The position numbers were made by a program, and so were the translations under genes. The notes under the pieces are model-generated. The model saw nothing but the letters and a program-made list of their open reading frames with translations, did not search any database and was not told the origin of the DNA. Positions 6,470 to 14,520 of a stretch of 17,499 bases of DNA are shown here, piece after piece. This DNA is from Candidatus Omnitrophota bacterium (lineage in GTDB: Bacteria; Omnitrophota; Gorgyraeia; Gygaellales; Profunditerraquicolaceae). Within the stretch, counting starts at the first letter, position 1. The number at the start of each line of letters is the position of its first letter. The stretch lies in the NCBI GenBank assembly GCA_029563245.1, contig JAKQSG010000070.1, positions 1-17,499 of the forward strand. The letters run 5' to 3'.

Positions 6470-7880
6470 ATTAATTAAATCCGGTAAGGCTAAAGGGGTG
6501 AGCTGTAATTCCAAAGCAGTAAGTAAAGGTTTTATTTTTATAGCGGTAAAAGGGGCCAGAGTTGATGGCAGTAGGTTTATAGATGGGGCTATAAGGAGAG
6601 GGGCAATTGCTGTAGTTTGCCACTCACAGGTTAAAAGAATCAGCAGAAAAGATATACCCTTGGTTAAGGTTAATGATACACGTTTGGCTGCAGCAAGCTT
6701 AGCCGCTGAGTTTTATAACAATCCCTCGCGCAGGCTTAAAGTTATCGGGATCACCGGGACCTGCGGGAAGACTACGGTTGCTTATATCCTTGAAGCGATT
6801 ATTCATAAGTCAGGTTTTAGGCCTGCGGTAATAGGCACGGTAAACTATCGTTTTAATAAAATAGTAGTACCTTCTAAGAATACTACCCCCGGGCCTGTAG
6901 AGTTGCAATCTCTAATGAACAATATGGTTAAGGAGCGTATTGATTACTCTGCTACTGAAGTATCTTCGCATGCCTTGGATCAGGGAAGGGTTTTAAGGAT
7001 AGATTTTCATTCCGCTATATTTACAAATCTTACCCAGGATCACTTGGATTATCATAGAAACCTAAGCAGTTATTTTTATGCTAAAGCAAAACTTTTCAAA
7101 GGGTTATCGGCAAAGGCCTTCGCTGTTTTGAATCAAGACGATAAGCATTATTCTTTATTAAAGAAGATTACCAGGGCAGAAGTTATCACCTATGGCCTAG
7201 GCGCCAGTGCGCAGGTCAGGGCAGAGAAAATAATTTACGGTTTAAAGTCTACGAAATTCACATTACTCTTCCCCGGGGGCAGGTTAAGGATAGAGGCCCG
7301 CCTGATCGGAAGGCATAATATTTACAATATCCTGGCTGCCTTTGCCTGGGGGCTTAAAGAAGGCTTACCCTTGGATAAGATTAAGGAAGCAATCGAGAAT
7401 TTTAGCTTTGCTCCCGGCAGGCTTGAGCCGGTAAAATGCGGAATGGGTTTTTATATATTTGTCGATTATGCCCATACCGAGGATGCGCTAAGGAATACCC
7501 TTCAATCTTTAAGAAGCTTATCTTTAAAACGGATTATCACTGTTTTTGGCTGCGGGGGGGAGAGGGACACCTTAAAACGCCCTAAGATGGGAAAGGTTGC
7601 CAGTGAACTATCTGATTTTGTGATAATAACTAATGATAATCCCCGCTCTGAGAATCCTGAGGGTATAATTAAGGATATAACCGCCGGCATAAAGAAGGAT
7701 AATTATTCGGTTATCTACAACAGGAAAGAGGCGATAAAGTCGGCTTTAACTATGTCTAAAAAGGGTGATATTGTTTTGGTTGCAGGTAAAGGGCATGAGA
7801 AGTATCAAATCCTTAAGAATAAGGTTGTAAGGTTTGATGACCGTGAGGAAATAGCCCGATGTTTAAAATCTATGAATTAG
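6447..7880 (+). CDS. murE: UDP-MurNAc-L-Ala-D-Glu--2,6-diaminopimelate ligase MurE
   Basis: MurE adds the third residue of the peptidoglycan stem peptide in the cytoplasm, with ATP. The three Mur ligase domains are visible in 477 residues: the UDP-binding part with the NSKAVSKGFIFIAVKG pattern (21-36), the central ATPase with P-loop TGTCGKTT (103-110), TTPGP (146-150), TNLTQDHLDYH, the lysine region YAKAKLF (211-217; Lys213 probably carbamylated) and RHNIYN (289-294), and the C-terminal domain with DYAHTEDAL and DNPRSEN (397-403). DNPRxEN marks meso-DAP rather than lysine specificity. The P-loop has Cys where Asn is usual. The ATG at 6447 lies inside the preceding transpeptidase gene; the Shine-Dalgarno is weak. 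The end overlaps murF by 22 bases. Confidence 0.96.
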   Translation: MKLEETIKLIKSGKAKGVSCNSKAVSKGFIFIAVKGARVDGSRFIDGAIRRGAIAVVCHSQVKRISRKDIPLVKVNDTRLAAASLAAEFYNNPSRRLKVIGITGTCGKTTVAYILEAIIHKSGFRPAVIGTVNYRFNKIVVPSKNTTPGPVELQSLMNNMVKERIDYSATEVSSHALDQGRVLRIDFHSAIFTNLTQDHLDYHRNLSSYFYAKAKLFKGLSAKAFAVLNQDDKHYSLLKKITRAEVITYGLGASAQVRAEKIIYGLKSTKFTLLFPGGRLRIEARLIGRHNIYNILAAFAWGLKEGLPLDKIKEAIENFSFAPGRLEPVKCGMGFYIFVDYAHTEDALRNTLQSLRSLSLKRIITVFGCGGERDTLKRPKMGKVASELSDFVIITNDNPRSENPEGIIKDITAGIKKDNYSVIYNRKEAIKSALTMSKKGDIVLVAGKGHEKYQILKNKVVRFDDREEIARCLKSMN

Positions 7881-9202
7881 TAAGGGCATCCCAGGGTAAG
7901 TTAATATCCGGCGATGGCCAGAAAAACGTAAAAGGAATTTCTATTGACTCTCGCAAGATCCAGAAAGGCGAAGCCTTTCTTGCCATCAGAGGGGATAATT
8001 TTGATGGCCATGATTTTATTAAAGCCGCAGCCGCCAGAGGAGCAAGCTGTATTATCGCAGAGAAAGATTTAAGCGGAATCGGCGTGGCTTTAATTAAGGT
8101 TAAGAATTCAACTAAGGCTTTAGGTAGCATCGCCCACTATAATCGTAAAAAGTATAATATCCCGGTTATCGCGGTTACCGGATCAAATGGTAAAACTACA
8201 ACTAAAGAGATGATTTCCCAGGTCCTCTCTAAAGAGTTTAAGGTCCTCAGCAATGAGGGGACTAAGAATAACCATATCGGGCTTGCGCTTACCCTTCTTA
8301 AACTCGATAGTACTTATGACCTGGCGGTATTGGAGGTAGGCACTAATCATTTTGGAGAAGTGAAATACCTAAGCGCTATAGCTGCTGCTAACATAGGGGT
8401 AATTACCAATATTGGCCCTTCCCATCTAGAGCACCTTAAAAGTATTAAGGGGGTATTCAAAGAAAAACGTAATTTGATTTCAGGGCTTGAGAAACCGGCT
8501 ATAACAGTATTGAATGCGGATGATAAATTCCTAAGAGCGGAACTCTTAAGAAAAAATAGTAAGGTATTTTCTTTAGGTGTAGGTATTAATAATCCAAGCG
8601 ACTTCAGGGCCTCTCTAATAAGCCGGGTTTCAGGAAAGCAGAAGTTTACGGTAAACCGAAGATTACAATTTGCATTAACCGTTCCCGGGTATTATAATAT
8701 CTACAATAGTTTAGCCGCTATAGCCTTAGGCAGGATTTTCGGTATTTCATACCAAAAGATTGCCAGTGCGTTATCTGTTTTTAAGCTACCCTCGGGCAGG
8801 CTCAATCTTATTAAGAGAAAAGGCATTAGTTTTATCGATGATACGTATAATTCTAACCCGCTTTCTCTAGGGCAGGCATTGGATTTACTTAAAGAGATGA
8901 AACCTACGGGCAGAAAAATCGCGGTGATCGGAGATATGCTGGAGTTGGGTAAGGATACCGCAGCTTTTCACGCTGAGTCCATAGCTAAGGCAGCTAAATT
9001 TTGTGATAGGATTATCGCAGTGGGCAGCTTAAGCAGCTACAGCTTAAAGGGTATTAACTTTGGCAGGGAAAAAATAACCTCTTGCTTAAATTCCTCTCAG
9101 GCCCGCAGCATACTTTTTAAAGAGATAAAAGTTAATCCAAATGATATTATTTTAGTAAAGGGTTCGCGCAGAATGAATATGGAGGAGGTTTTTAACCTTT
9201 AG
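7859..9202 (+). CDS. murF: UDP-MurNAc-tripeptide--D-alanyl-D-alanine ligase MurF
   Basis: MurF attaches D-Ala-D-Ala, the Ddl product, to give UDP-MurNAc-pentapeptide. The 447 residues show the N-terminal SIDSRKIQKGEAFLAIRG pattern (28-45), P-loop TGSNGKTTT (107-115), the GTNHFGEVKYL and TNIGPSHLEHL segments, the GYYNIYNSLAA segment, and the C-terminal DDTYNSNP and KGSRRMNMEE signatures. The start at 7859 has GAGG at 7845-7848 and lies within murE. The gene ends in a TAG that is followed with no gap and in the same frame by the ATG of mraY, the gene for the next enzyme in the pathway. Confidence 0.96.
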   Translation: MFKIYELVRASQGKLISGDGQKNVKGISIDSRKIQKGEAFLAIRGDNFDGHDFIKAAAARGASCIIAEKDLSGIGVALIKVKNSTKALGSIAHYNRKKYNIPVIAVTGSNGKTTTKEMISQVLSKEFKVLSNEGTKNNHIGLALTLLKLDSTYDLAVLEVGTNHFGEVKYLSAIAAANIGVITNIGPSHLEHLKSIKGVFKEKRNLISGLEKPAITVLNADDKFLRAELLRKNSKVFSLGVGINNPSDFRASLISRVSGKQKFTVNRRLQFALTVPGYYNIYNSLAAIALGRIFGISYQKIASALSVFKLPSGRLNLIKRKGISFIDDTYNSNPLSLGQALDLLKEMKPTGRKIAVIGDMLELGKDTAAFHAESIAKAAKFCDRIIAVGSLSSYSLKGINFGREKITSCLNSSQARSILFKEIKVNPNDIILVKGSRRMNMEEVFNL

Positions 9203-10291
9203 ATGTTATATAATTTACTATTCCCGCTTCACGAGTCAATTTCCTTTTTTAATATTTTCCGGTATATCACCTTTAGGGCGGCTATGGCAGCTTTGACTAG
9301 CTTCGTGATAAGTCTTTTGTTAGGGCCTTATGTGATAAGAAAGCTTAAAAGCCTTAAGGTAGGGGAGAAGATTAATAAAGGTGACAGCGCTGCATTGGAT
9401 ATTTTGCATCATAGTAAGAAGGATACCCCTACTATGGGGGGCATTCTTATTCTGGTAGCAATTGTTTTCTCGACGCTTATTTGGGCTGATATCTTCAATA
9501 AATATATATGGGTTGTGCTCTTTAGTACAATCTGGCTTGGGATAACCGGTTTTATTGATGATTATTTAAAACAAACCAAAAAGAATGCTAAGGGGCTTAC
9601 GGCTAAGACAAAACTTATCAGCCAGGCACTCTTGGGTTTGATTTTGGGGATAGTCTTCCTCTTATATTTTCAAAGCAGCCTAAAATTAGACATCCCTTTC
9701 CTAAAAAATGTAGCTTTAGATTTAAACGGGCTGTATATAATCTTTGTAATCTTGGTGATTGCTGGTACTTCCAATGCGGTTAACCTTACTGATGGTTTAG
9801 ACGGTTTAGCAATAGGTATAGTAGTTATGGTCGCACTTGCATTTAGCGTACTCTGCTATGTATCCGGGCACATTCGTTTAAGCGAATATCTTTTGGTGCC
9901 TTTTATAAGCGGCAGCGGAGAGCTTACGGTATTCTGTGCCAGTATATTAGGGGCGGGGTTGGGATTTTTATGGTTTAACTGTTATCCTGCCTCTATTTTT
10001 ATGGGTGATGTCGGTTCTCTGGCTTTGGGAGGGGCTCTGGGGACAGTAGCATTATTAATACGCAAAGAGCTTCTTTTGGTTATGGTGGGAGGAATTTTTG
10101 TCCTTGAGGCCCTTTCAGTAATATTACAGATTGGTTCATTCCGTTTAACTAAAAAACGTATCTTTAGGATTGCGCCTTTGCATCATCATTTCCAGTTTCT
10201 TAATTGGCCGGAGAACAAGGTTATAGTCAGGTTTTGGATTATTGCCGGGCTCCTGGCGATTATGACCATAGTTACTCTAAAGGTCCGTTAG
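9203..10291 (+). CDS. mraY: Phospho-MurNAc-pentapeptide transferase MraY
   Basis: MraY transfers phospho-MurNAc-pentapeptide from UDP to undecaprenyl phosphate in the inner membrane, making lipid I. The 362-residue protein follows the E. coli enzyme closely in length and layout: about ten hydrophobic segments, DTPTMGGI (74-81), the first Asp pair in FIDDYLK (117-123), NLTDGLDGLA (194-203), the FMGDVGSLALGG loop (from 267), the PLHHHF motif that marks MraY within the family, and the terminal TLKVR. The ATG at 9203 directly follows the murF stop. GGAGGAGG at 9181-9188 is the only candidate ribosome binding site, 14 bases away, so coupling to murF translation is likely. Confidence 0.97.
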   Translation: MLYNLLFPLHESISFFNIFRYITFRAAMAALTSFVISLLLGPYVIRKLKSLKVGEKINKGDSAALDILHHSKKDTPTMGGILILVAIVFSTLIWADIFNKYIWVVLFSTIWLGITGFIDDYLKQTKKNAKGLTAKTKLISQALLGLILGIVFLLYFQSSLKLDIPFLKNVALDLNGLYIIFVILVIAGTSNAVNLTDGLDGLAIGIVVMVALAFSVLCYVSGHIRLSEYLLVPFISGSGELTVFCASILGAGLGFLWFNCYPASIFMGDVGSLALGGALGTVALLIRKELLLVMVGGIFVLEALSVILQIGSFRLTKKRIFRIAPLHHHFQFLNWPENKVIVRFWIIAGLLAIMTIVTLKVR

Positions 10292-10298
10292 AGATCTC

Positions 10299-11558
10299 AT
10301 GAAGAATACAGATTATTTTAAGGGCAAAAGAGTCCTCGTCATAGGGTTTGGACGCAGCGGATTATCTTCAGCTAACCTGCTTTCTGAGTTAGGGTCTCAA
10401 GTTAAAGTTACGGATAGCCAGGATAATCCAGTAACCCGCCAAAACCTTAAGCGGTTAAATTCAAAGGATATTAAAGTAGAACTGGGCAGGCATTCGCGGG
10501 AATTTCTATCAGGGATTGAACTTATAGTGGTTTCTCCCGGTGTGGCCAACGATGCGCTGCCCCTTCTTTGGGGGAAGGAAGCTAAGATACCGGTTATCGG
10601 CGAGATTGAGCTCGCCTGGAAGTTATGCCCGGCGCAGATTATTGCTATAACCGGGACCTGCGGGAAGACCACGGTTACCACCCTAATCGGGAGGTTAATA
10701 GAGGCCTGGGGGAAAAAGGTTTTTACCTGCGGCAATATAGGCAATCCTTTTACCCAAGAAGTAGGAAAGATGCAGGAGGGGGATTTTGTTTCTCTCGAGG
10801 TTAGCTCTTTCCAGCTGGAGGGTATTGAGGGGTTTAAGCCAAAGATATCATTGATACTTAATTTAAGCCGTAACCATCTCGACCGGTATAACGGTATGCA
10901 GGATTATATCGGCGCTAAAGAGCGGATATTCAAGAACCAGGGGCCTTCAGATTATTTGGTTTTAAATTATGATGATGAAGCGGTACGTAACTTAAACTCT
11001 AAGGCTTGTGCAAAAATAGTTTATTTCAAGAAGGAAGAAGGGCTAAACCCTAATGAGTCAGCAGTCCTGAGGGTTGCTGAAATACTGGAAATAGACAAAA
11101 GATTAGCCATGGATACCTTGGCTAATTTTAAAGGGGTGGAGCATCGCATGGAGGAAGTTTTAAGCTTACGGGGAGTTAGGTTTATCAATGACTCTAAGTC
11201 TACTACTACTGAGGCTACCGTTTGGGCTTTAAATAATTTAAACTGTCCGGTTATTCTTATATCCGGAGGAAGAGAGAAGGGGAATGACTATTCCAGAGTT
11301 TTGGATATTGCCCGCCGGAAAGTAAAGAACCTAGTTTTGATCGGGGAGGCAAGCGATAGAATCTATAGCGTATTTAGCGGGTCAATCAATATATCCCGCG
11401 CAGATAGCCTTAAGGATGCGGTCGTAAAGGCGTTTACCCTTAGCAAAAAGGGTGATTGCGTTTTGTTTTCTCCTATGTGCAAGAGTTTTGATATGTTTGC
11501 TAACTATGAAGAGAGAGGAAAGTCTTTTAAAGCTTTGGTAGGAGAGCTTAAATCTTAG
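10299..11558 (+). CDS. murD: UDP-MurNAc-L-alanine--D-glutamate ligase MurD (shortened central domain)
   Basis: MurD adds D-Glu to UDP-MurNAc-L-Ala. Signature parts over 419 residues are the N-terminal Rossmann loop GFGRSGLS (16-23), SPGV (79-82), P-loop TGTCGKTT (118-125, Cys for the usual Asn), LEVSSFQLE (166-174), the metal His in NHLDRY (192-197), AKERIF (206-211; Lys207 probably the carbamylated one), HRMEEV (282-287), NDSKSTT (297-303) and SPMCKSFDMFANYEERG near the end. The stretch from YFKK (242-245) to the HRMEEV helix is unusually short: the HNxxN motif seen in MurE and MurC of this window has no clear match, and NPNES (250-254) stands in its place. The frame is intact. It lies 7 bases after mraY and 3 bases before ftsW. 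Confidence 0.95.
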   Translation: MKNTDYFKGKRVLVIGFGRSGLSSANLLSELGSQVKVTDSQDNPVTRQNLKRLNSKDIKVELGRHSREFLSGIELIVVSPGVANDALPLLWGKEAKIPVIGEIELAWKLCPAQIIAITGTCGKTTVTTLIGRLIEAWGKKVFTCGNIGNPFTQEVGKMQEGDFVSLEVSSFQLEGIEGFKPKISLILNLSRNHLDRYNGMQDYIGAKERIFKNQGPSDYLVLNYDDEAVRNLNSKACAKIVYFKKEEGLNPNESAVLRVAEILEIDKRLAMDTLANFKGVEHRMEEVLSLRGVRFINDSKSTTTEATVWALNNLNCPVILISGGREKGNDYSRVLDIARRKVKNLVLIGEASDRIYSVFSGSINISRADSLKDAVVKAFTLSKKGDCVLFSPMCKSFDMFANYEERGKSFKALVGELKS

Positions 11559-11561
11559 ATT

Positions 11562-12656
11562 ATGGTACGTAATATCAGGATAAACCTTTTTACGGTAGCG
11601 GTAATTCTTATGTGCGTGGGGATTGTGATGATTTACAGTTCCTCAAGCATATATGCTTTAGAGAGGTATAAAGACGGGCTTTTCTTTCTTAAGAGGCATT
11701 TAATCTTCATGTTTATAGGGGCTATTCTGACTTTCGTCTTTATGGTGGTTGATTACCATAAATTGAGAAAGATAGCCAGGCCATTGCTTGTTATTTCTTT
11801 GGTATTATTGGTTTTAGTCTTAATTCCTGGTTTGGGGAGGGAAGTTTCCGGGGCAAGGAGATGGTTTAGGTTTAAGTTTTTGAGTTTTCAGCCCTCAGAA
11901 TTTGCTAACCTCGCTGTCATTATCTATATCGCTGATTTTATCTCCCGTAAGGGAAATTTAATTAAAACATTTTTAAAAGGATTTCTCCCGCCGGTGTGTT
12001 TTTTAGGGTTTGTTGCTGTTTTGATATTAATGCAGCCGGACTTAGGGACTACGGTGGCTTTAGGCTTTGTGGTCTTAATCATGCTTTTTGTTGCGGGTGT
12101 ACGCCCGGCGTATATATTGTCTTTAATATTAGCCAGCCTTCCCATACTCTATCTCTTGATTTTCAGCGTCCCATACCGCAGGGCTAGGGTTCTTGCCTTT
12201 ATCAATCCCTGGCTTGATCCTAAGGGGAGTGGTTTTCAGATAATCCAATCCCAGATTGCCTTAGGTTCGGGTGGAATTTTCGGGGTGGGTTTAGGCCATT
12301 CAAAACAGAAGTTATTTTATCTTCCGGCTGCCCATACTGATTTTATTTTCTCCATAATCGGAGAGGAACTGGGTTTATTAGGGACTATAGGGGTGATTGT
12401 ACTTTTTATTATTTTTATTCAACAGGGGATTAAGATCATAAAGAACGCCCCGGATAGATTCGGTTATTTCTTAAGCCTGGGCCTTGTTTTAATGGTCTCT
12501 TTCCGGGCAATAATTAACATAGGGGTTTCCTGCGGGTTATTACCTACTAAGGGATTACCGTTGCCTTTTATAAGCTACGGAGGCTCATCGTTTATCTTCG
12601 ATATGGTAAGCGTAGGGATATTAGTTAATATCGCCCGTACCGGAGAATACCCTTAA
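11562..12656 (+). CDS. ftsW: Septal peptidoglycan glycosyltransferase FtsW (SEDS family)
   Basis: FtsW polymerises lipid II into glycan strands at the septum, paired with the class B penicillin-binding protein encoded upstream. The 364-residue product is a polytopic membrane protein with about ten hydrophobic segments. SEDS signatures visible are SGARRWFRF followed by FQPSEFANL, LMQPDLGTT, the large periplasmic loop with NPWLDPKGSGFQIIQSQIALGSGG, the AHTDFIFSIIGEELG block, and PLPFISYGGSS close to the C-terminus. The position between murD and murG favours FtsW over RodA. The ATG is 3 bases after the murD stop; a GGAGAG at 11541-11546 is rather distant, so translation probably depends on coupling. 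Confidence 0.94.
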   Translation: MVRNIRINLFTVAVILMCVGIVMIYSSSSIYALERYKDGLFFLKRHLIFMFIGAILTFVFMVVDYHKLRKIARPLLVISLVLLVLVLIPGLGREVSGARRWFRFKFLSFQPSEFANLAVIIYIADFISRKGNLIKTFLKGFLPPVCFLGFVAVLILMQPDLGTTVALGFVVLIMLFVAGVRPAYILSLILASLPILYLLIFSVPYRRARVLAFINPWLDPKGSGFQIIQSQIALGSGGIFGVGLGHSKQKLFYLPAAHTDFIFSIIGEELGLLGTIGVIVLFIIFIQQGIKIIKNAPDRFGYFLSLGLVLMVSFRAIINIGVSCGLLPTKGLPLPFISYGGSSFIFDMVSVGILVNIARTGEYP

Positions 12657-12662
12657 GAGAAT

Positions 12663-13748
12663 ATGAAAATTATAGCGGTTACAGGAGCAAGCGGAGGCCA
12701 CATCTATCCGGCCCTGGCCTTTATGGAGAAGGTTAAAGGCTCTCTGGGTAGAGTTGAGAGGCTCTTGGTTTTACCCTCAAGAAGCATAAAATTTGATCTC
12801 AGTTCTTTTGATTGCAGGATAGCCCGTATATCCTCCGCCAGGCTCTCTTTCAGGCTAAGTTCTAAAAACCTTAGAGCATTTATGATTTTTATAAGAGGGG
12901 CCTGGGAGAGTTTAATTCTATTACTTAAATTCAGGCCTAATGTTGTCGTAGGTTTTGGAAGCATTGATTCTATCCCTTTGGTCATGTGGGGATGGCTTTT
13001 TAGAATTAGAACCATTATACACGAACAGAATGTTTTACCGGGCAGGGCAAATATTTTTTTATCTAAGTTCGTAGATAAAATAGCAGTTTCTTTCCCCGAG
13101 TCTGGGAAATATTTTAGCGTATCCCAGGATAAAATCCTCTTAACCGGTAATCCTATAAGAGCAGGCATCAAGAAAACCGCAAGAGATAAGGCATTGAGCC
13201 TTTTAGGGTTTGATAGGGGTAGCCCTGTAATCCTGGTAATGGGCGGGAGCCAGGGGAGCGGGAGAATTAATTCAGTTTTTATGGATATGCTGGATTTAAT
13301 AAAAGAAAAGGGTTCTTTACAGGTAATTCATATTACCGGCAGCCAGGATTATAGTATTGCCCTGAAGAGATACCGGGGGTTTGGAATCAAGTCAAGGGTC
13401 TATGGTTTCTTTGAAGATATGGGCTTAGCCTATAGTGCTGCGGACTTAGCCATTACCCGTGCAGGGGCTACTACTTTAGCTGAATTGGCCTATTTTAGGC
13501 TTCCTGCAATTATTATTCCTTATCCTTTTGCCTATAATCATCAGGGTTTAAATGCAGAGATATTAAATAAAATTAAAGCGGCCTTTGTTATAAAAGACGA
13601 TTTGTTGAGCCCAAAGTATCTAAAAGAAATGCTTGAGGGCCTAATTTCTAATCCCGGGGAGATTAAAAAGCTGCGCGAAGGGTTTAGCGGTAATTACTGC
13701 CCGGATGGCGCTGCCTTACTTGCTGATTTAGCCCTTAACCTGAAATAA
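12663..13748 (+). CDS. murG: UDP-GlcNAc--lipid I N-acetylglucosaminyltransferase MurG
   Basis: MurG adds GlcNAc to lipid I on the cytoplasmic face of the membrane, giving lipid II. The 361-residue GT-B protein has the N-terminal loop TGASGGHIYPALA (7-19), HEQNVLPGRAN (120-130), TGNPIR (161-166), the UDP-GlcNAc-binding GGSQGS (194-199), RAGATTLAE (266-274) and YNHQGLNAEIL (291-301). The conserved GGYxS acceptor-side motif reads GSIDS (99-103) here. Order after ftsW is standard. The start is 6 bases after the ftsW stop with a weak AAGAGA purine stretch. The next gene, unusually, is not murC but a secreted peptidase-like gene one base away. Confidence 0.95.
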   Translation: MKIIAVTGASGGHIYPALAFMEKVKGSLGRVERLLVLPSRSIKFDLSSFDCRIARISSARLSFRLSSKNLRAFMIFIRGAWESLILLLKFRPNVVVGFGSIDSIPLVMWGWLFRIRTIIHEQNVLPGRANIFLSKFVDKIAVSFPESGKYFSVSQDKILLTGNPIRAGIKKTARDKALSLLGFDRGSPVILVMGGSQGSGRINSVFMDMLDLIKEKGSLQVIHITGSQDYSIALKRYRGFGIKSRVYGFFEDMGLAYSAADLAITRAGATTLAELAYFRLPAIIIPYPFAYNHQGLNAEILNKIKAAFVIKDDLLSPKYLKEMLEGLISNPGEIKKLREGFSGNYCPDGAALLADLALNLK

Positions 13749-13749
13749 T

Positions 13750-14520
13750 ATGAGAAGATCTCTTATCTTATTTTTTATTTTTATTTGTTTTAATAATTTA
13801 AGCGCCAGCGAGCACTTTAAGGAAAGCCGCTCCACGCATTTTATTGTATTCTACAATAATGCCCCGGAGGGTTTTATTAAATCCCTCCTGGAAAAGGCGG
13901 AGTTTTATTATGAGAGTATAACTGAGGATTTGGGTTTTAGGCGTTTTAATTTCTGGCTTTGGGATAACCGGGCTAAGATTTATATTTATGACGATGCAAA
14001 TTCTTACCGGTTGGCGTCAAGCCAGCCTGCCTGGTCCGGCGGTGCGGTAATGCCCAACCATAAGATAATTCAGTCTTTCCCCGCATCCAAGGATTTTTTA
14101 GATACTATTTTACCGCATGAGATGGGACATATTATTTTTAGGGAGTTTGTGGGATTTAATAATCCCGGCGTAACCTTGTGGTTGGATGAAGGCGTGGCTT
14201 CCTATCAGGAAAAAAGAAGGTATTCTCAAGCGGATGCATTTATTCGCCGGTTAATTGATCAGGACAGCTTTATAAACCTAAGAAAACTTTCCTCTTACCA
14301 TAGCCTTGCAAGCCTGGATTCAGGGAGTATAGATATATTTTATGCGCAGTCTTACAGTATAGTAGATTTTCTTATTAAAATGTTTGGCAGGGAGAAGTTT
14401 GTCCTCTTTTGCCAGAATTTAAGGGATTACCGTAATCTAGATGACGCTTTAAGGTTGACTTATTCTTTACAGGGTATAAGCCAGTTAGAGAAGGCCTGGA
14501 TCGGTTATTTAAAAAAATGA
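13750..14520 (+). CDS. Predicted exported zinc metallopeptidase (HExxH, peptidase MA-like)
   Basis: This 256-residue protein opens with a probable signal peptide (MRRS, a hydrophobic core at about 5-13, and a likely cleavage near SAS, residues 18-20), so it should act outside the cytoplasm. HEMGH (123-127) provides two zinc-binding His and the catalytic Glu; LWLDEGVASY (143-152) provides the third ligand, Glu147, in the WLxEGxAxY form of gluzincins such as the peptidase MA-like group. The early STHFIVFY strand and the paired Tyr in a YESI helix are also usual in that group. No substrate can be named. Its gene is inserted between murG (one-base gap) and murC (ATGA overlap), with no own promoter or good ribosome binding site, so it is expressed with the wall genes and may act on an envelope protein. 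A wall hydrolase role cannot be shown. Confidence 0.8.
   Translation: MRRSLILFFIFICFNNLSASEHFKESRSTHFIVFYNNAPEGFIKSLLEKAEFYYESITEDLGFRRFNFWLWDNRAKIYIYDDANSYRLASSQPAWSGGAVMPNHKIIQSFPASKDFLDTILPHEMGHIIFREFVGFNNPGVTLWLDEGVASYQEKRRYSQADAFIRRLIDQDSFINLRKLSSYHSLASLDSGSIDIFYAQSYSIVDFLIKMFGREKFVLFCQNLRDYRNLDDALRLTYSLQGISQLEKAWIGYLKK

Noticed and set aside
9025..9055. Repeated AGCTTAA/AGCTACAGCTTAA pieces near the end of murF
   Set aside because: They encode an ordinary Ser-Leu-rich stretch of MurF and do not form a regular array.
12704..13171. Long open frame on the minus strand opposite murG (155 codons)
   Set aside because: It lies wholly within murG, shows no recognisable domain, and a shadow of this size is expected opposite a gene of this composition.
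14455..14475. Promoter-like TTGACT ... TATAAG ahead of murC
   Set aside because: The spacer is only about 14 bases and the site lies within the peptidase gene; too short for a usual sigma-70 promoter.
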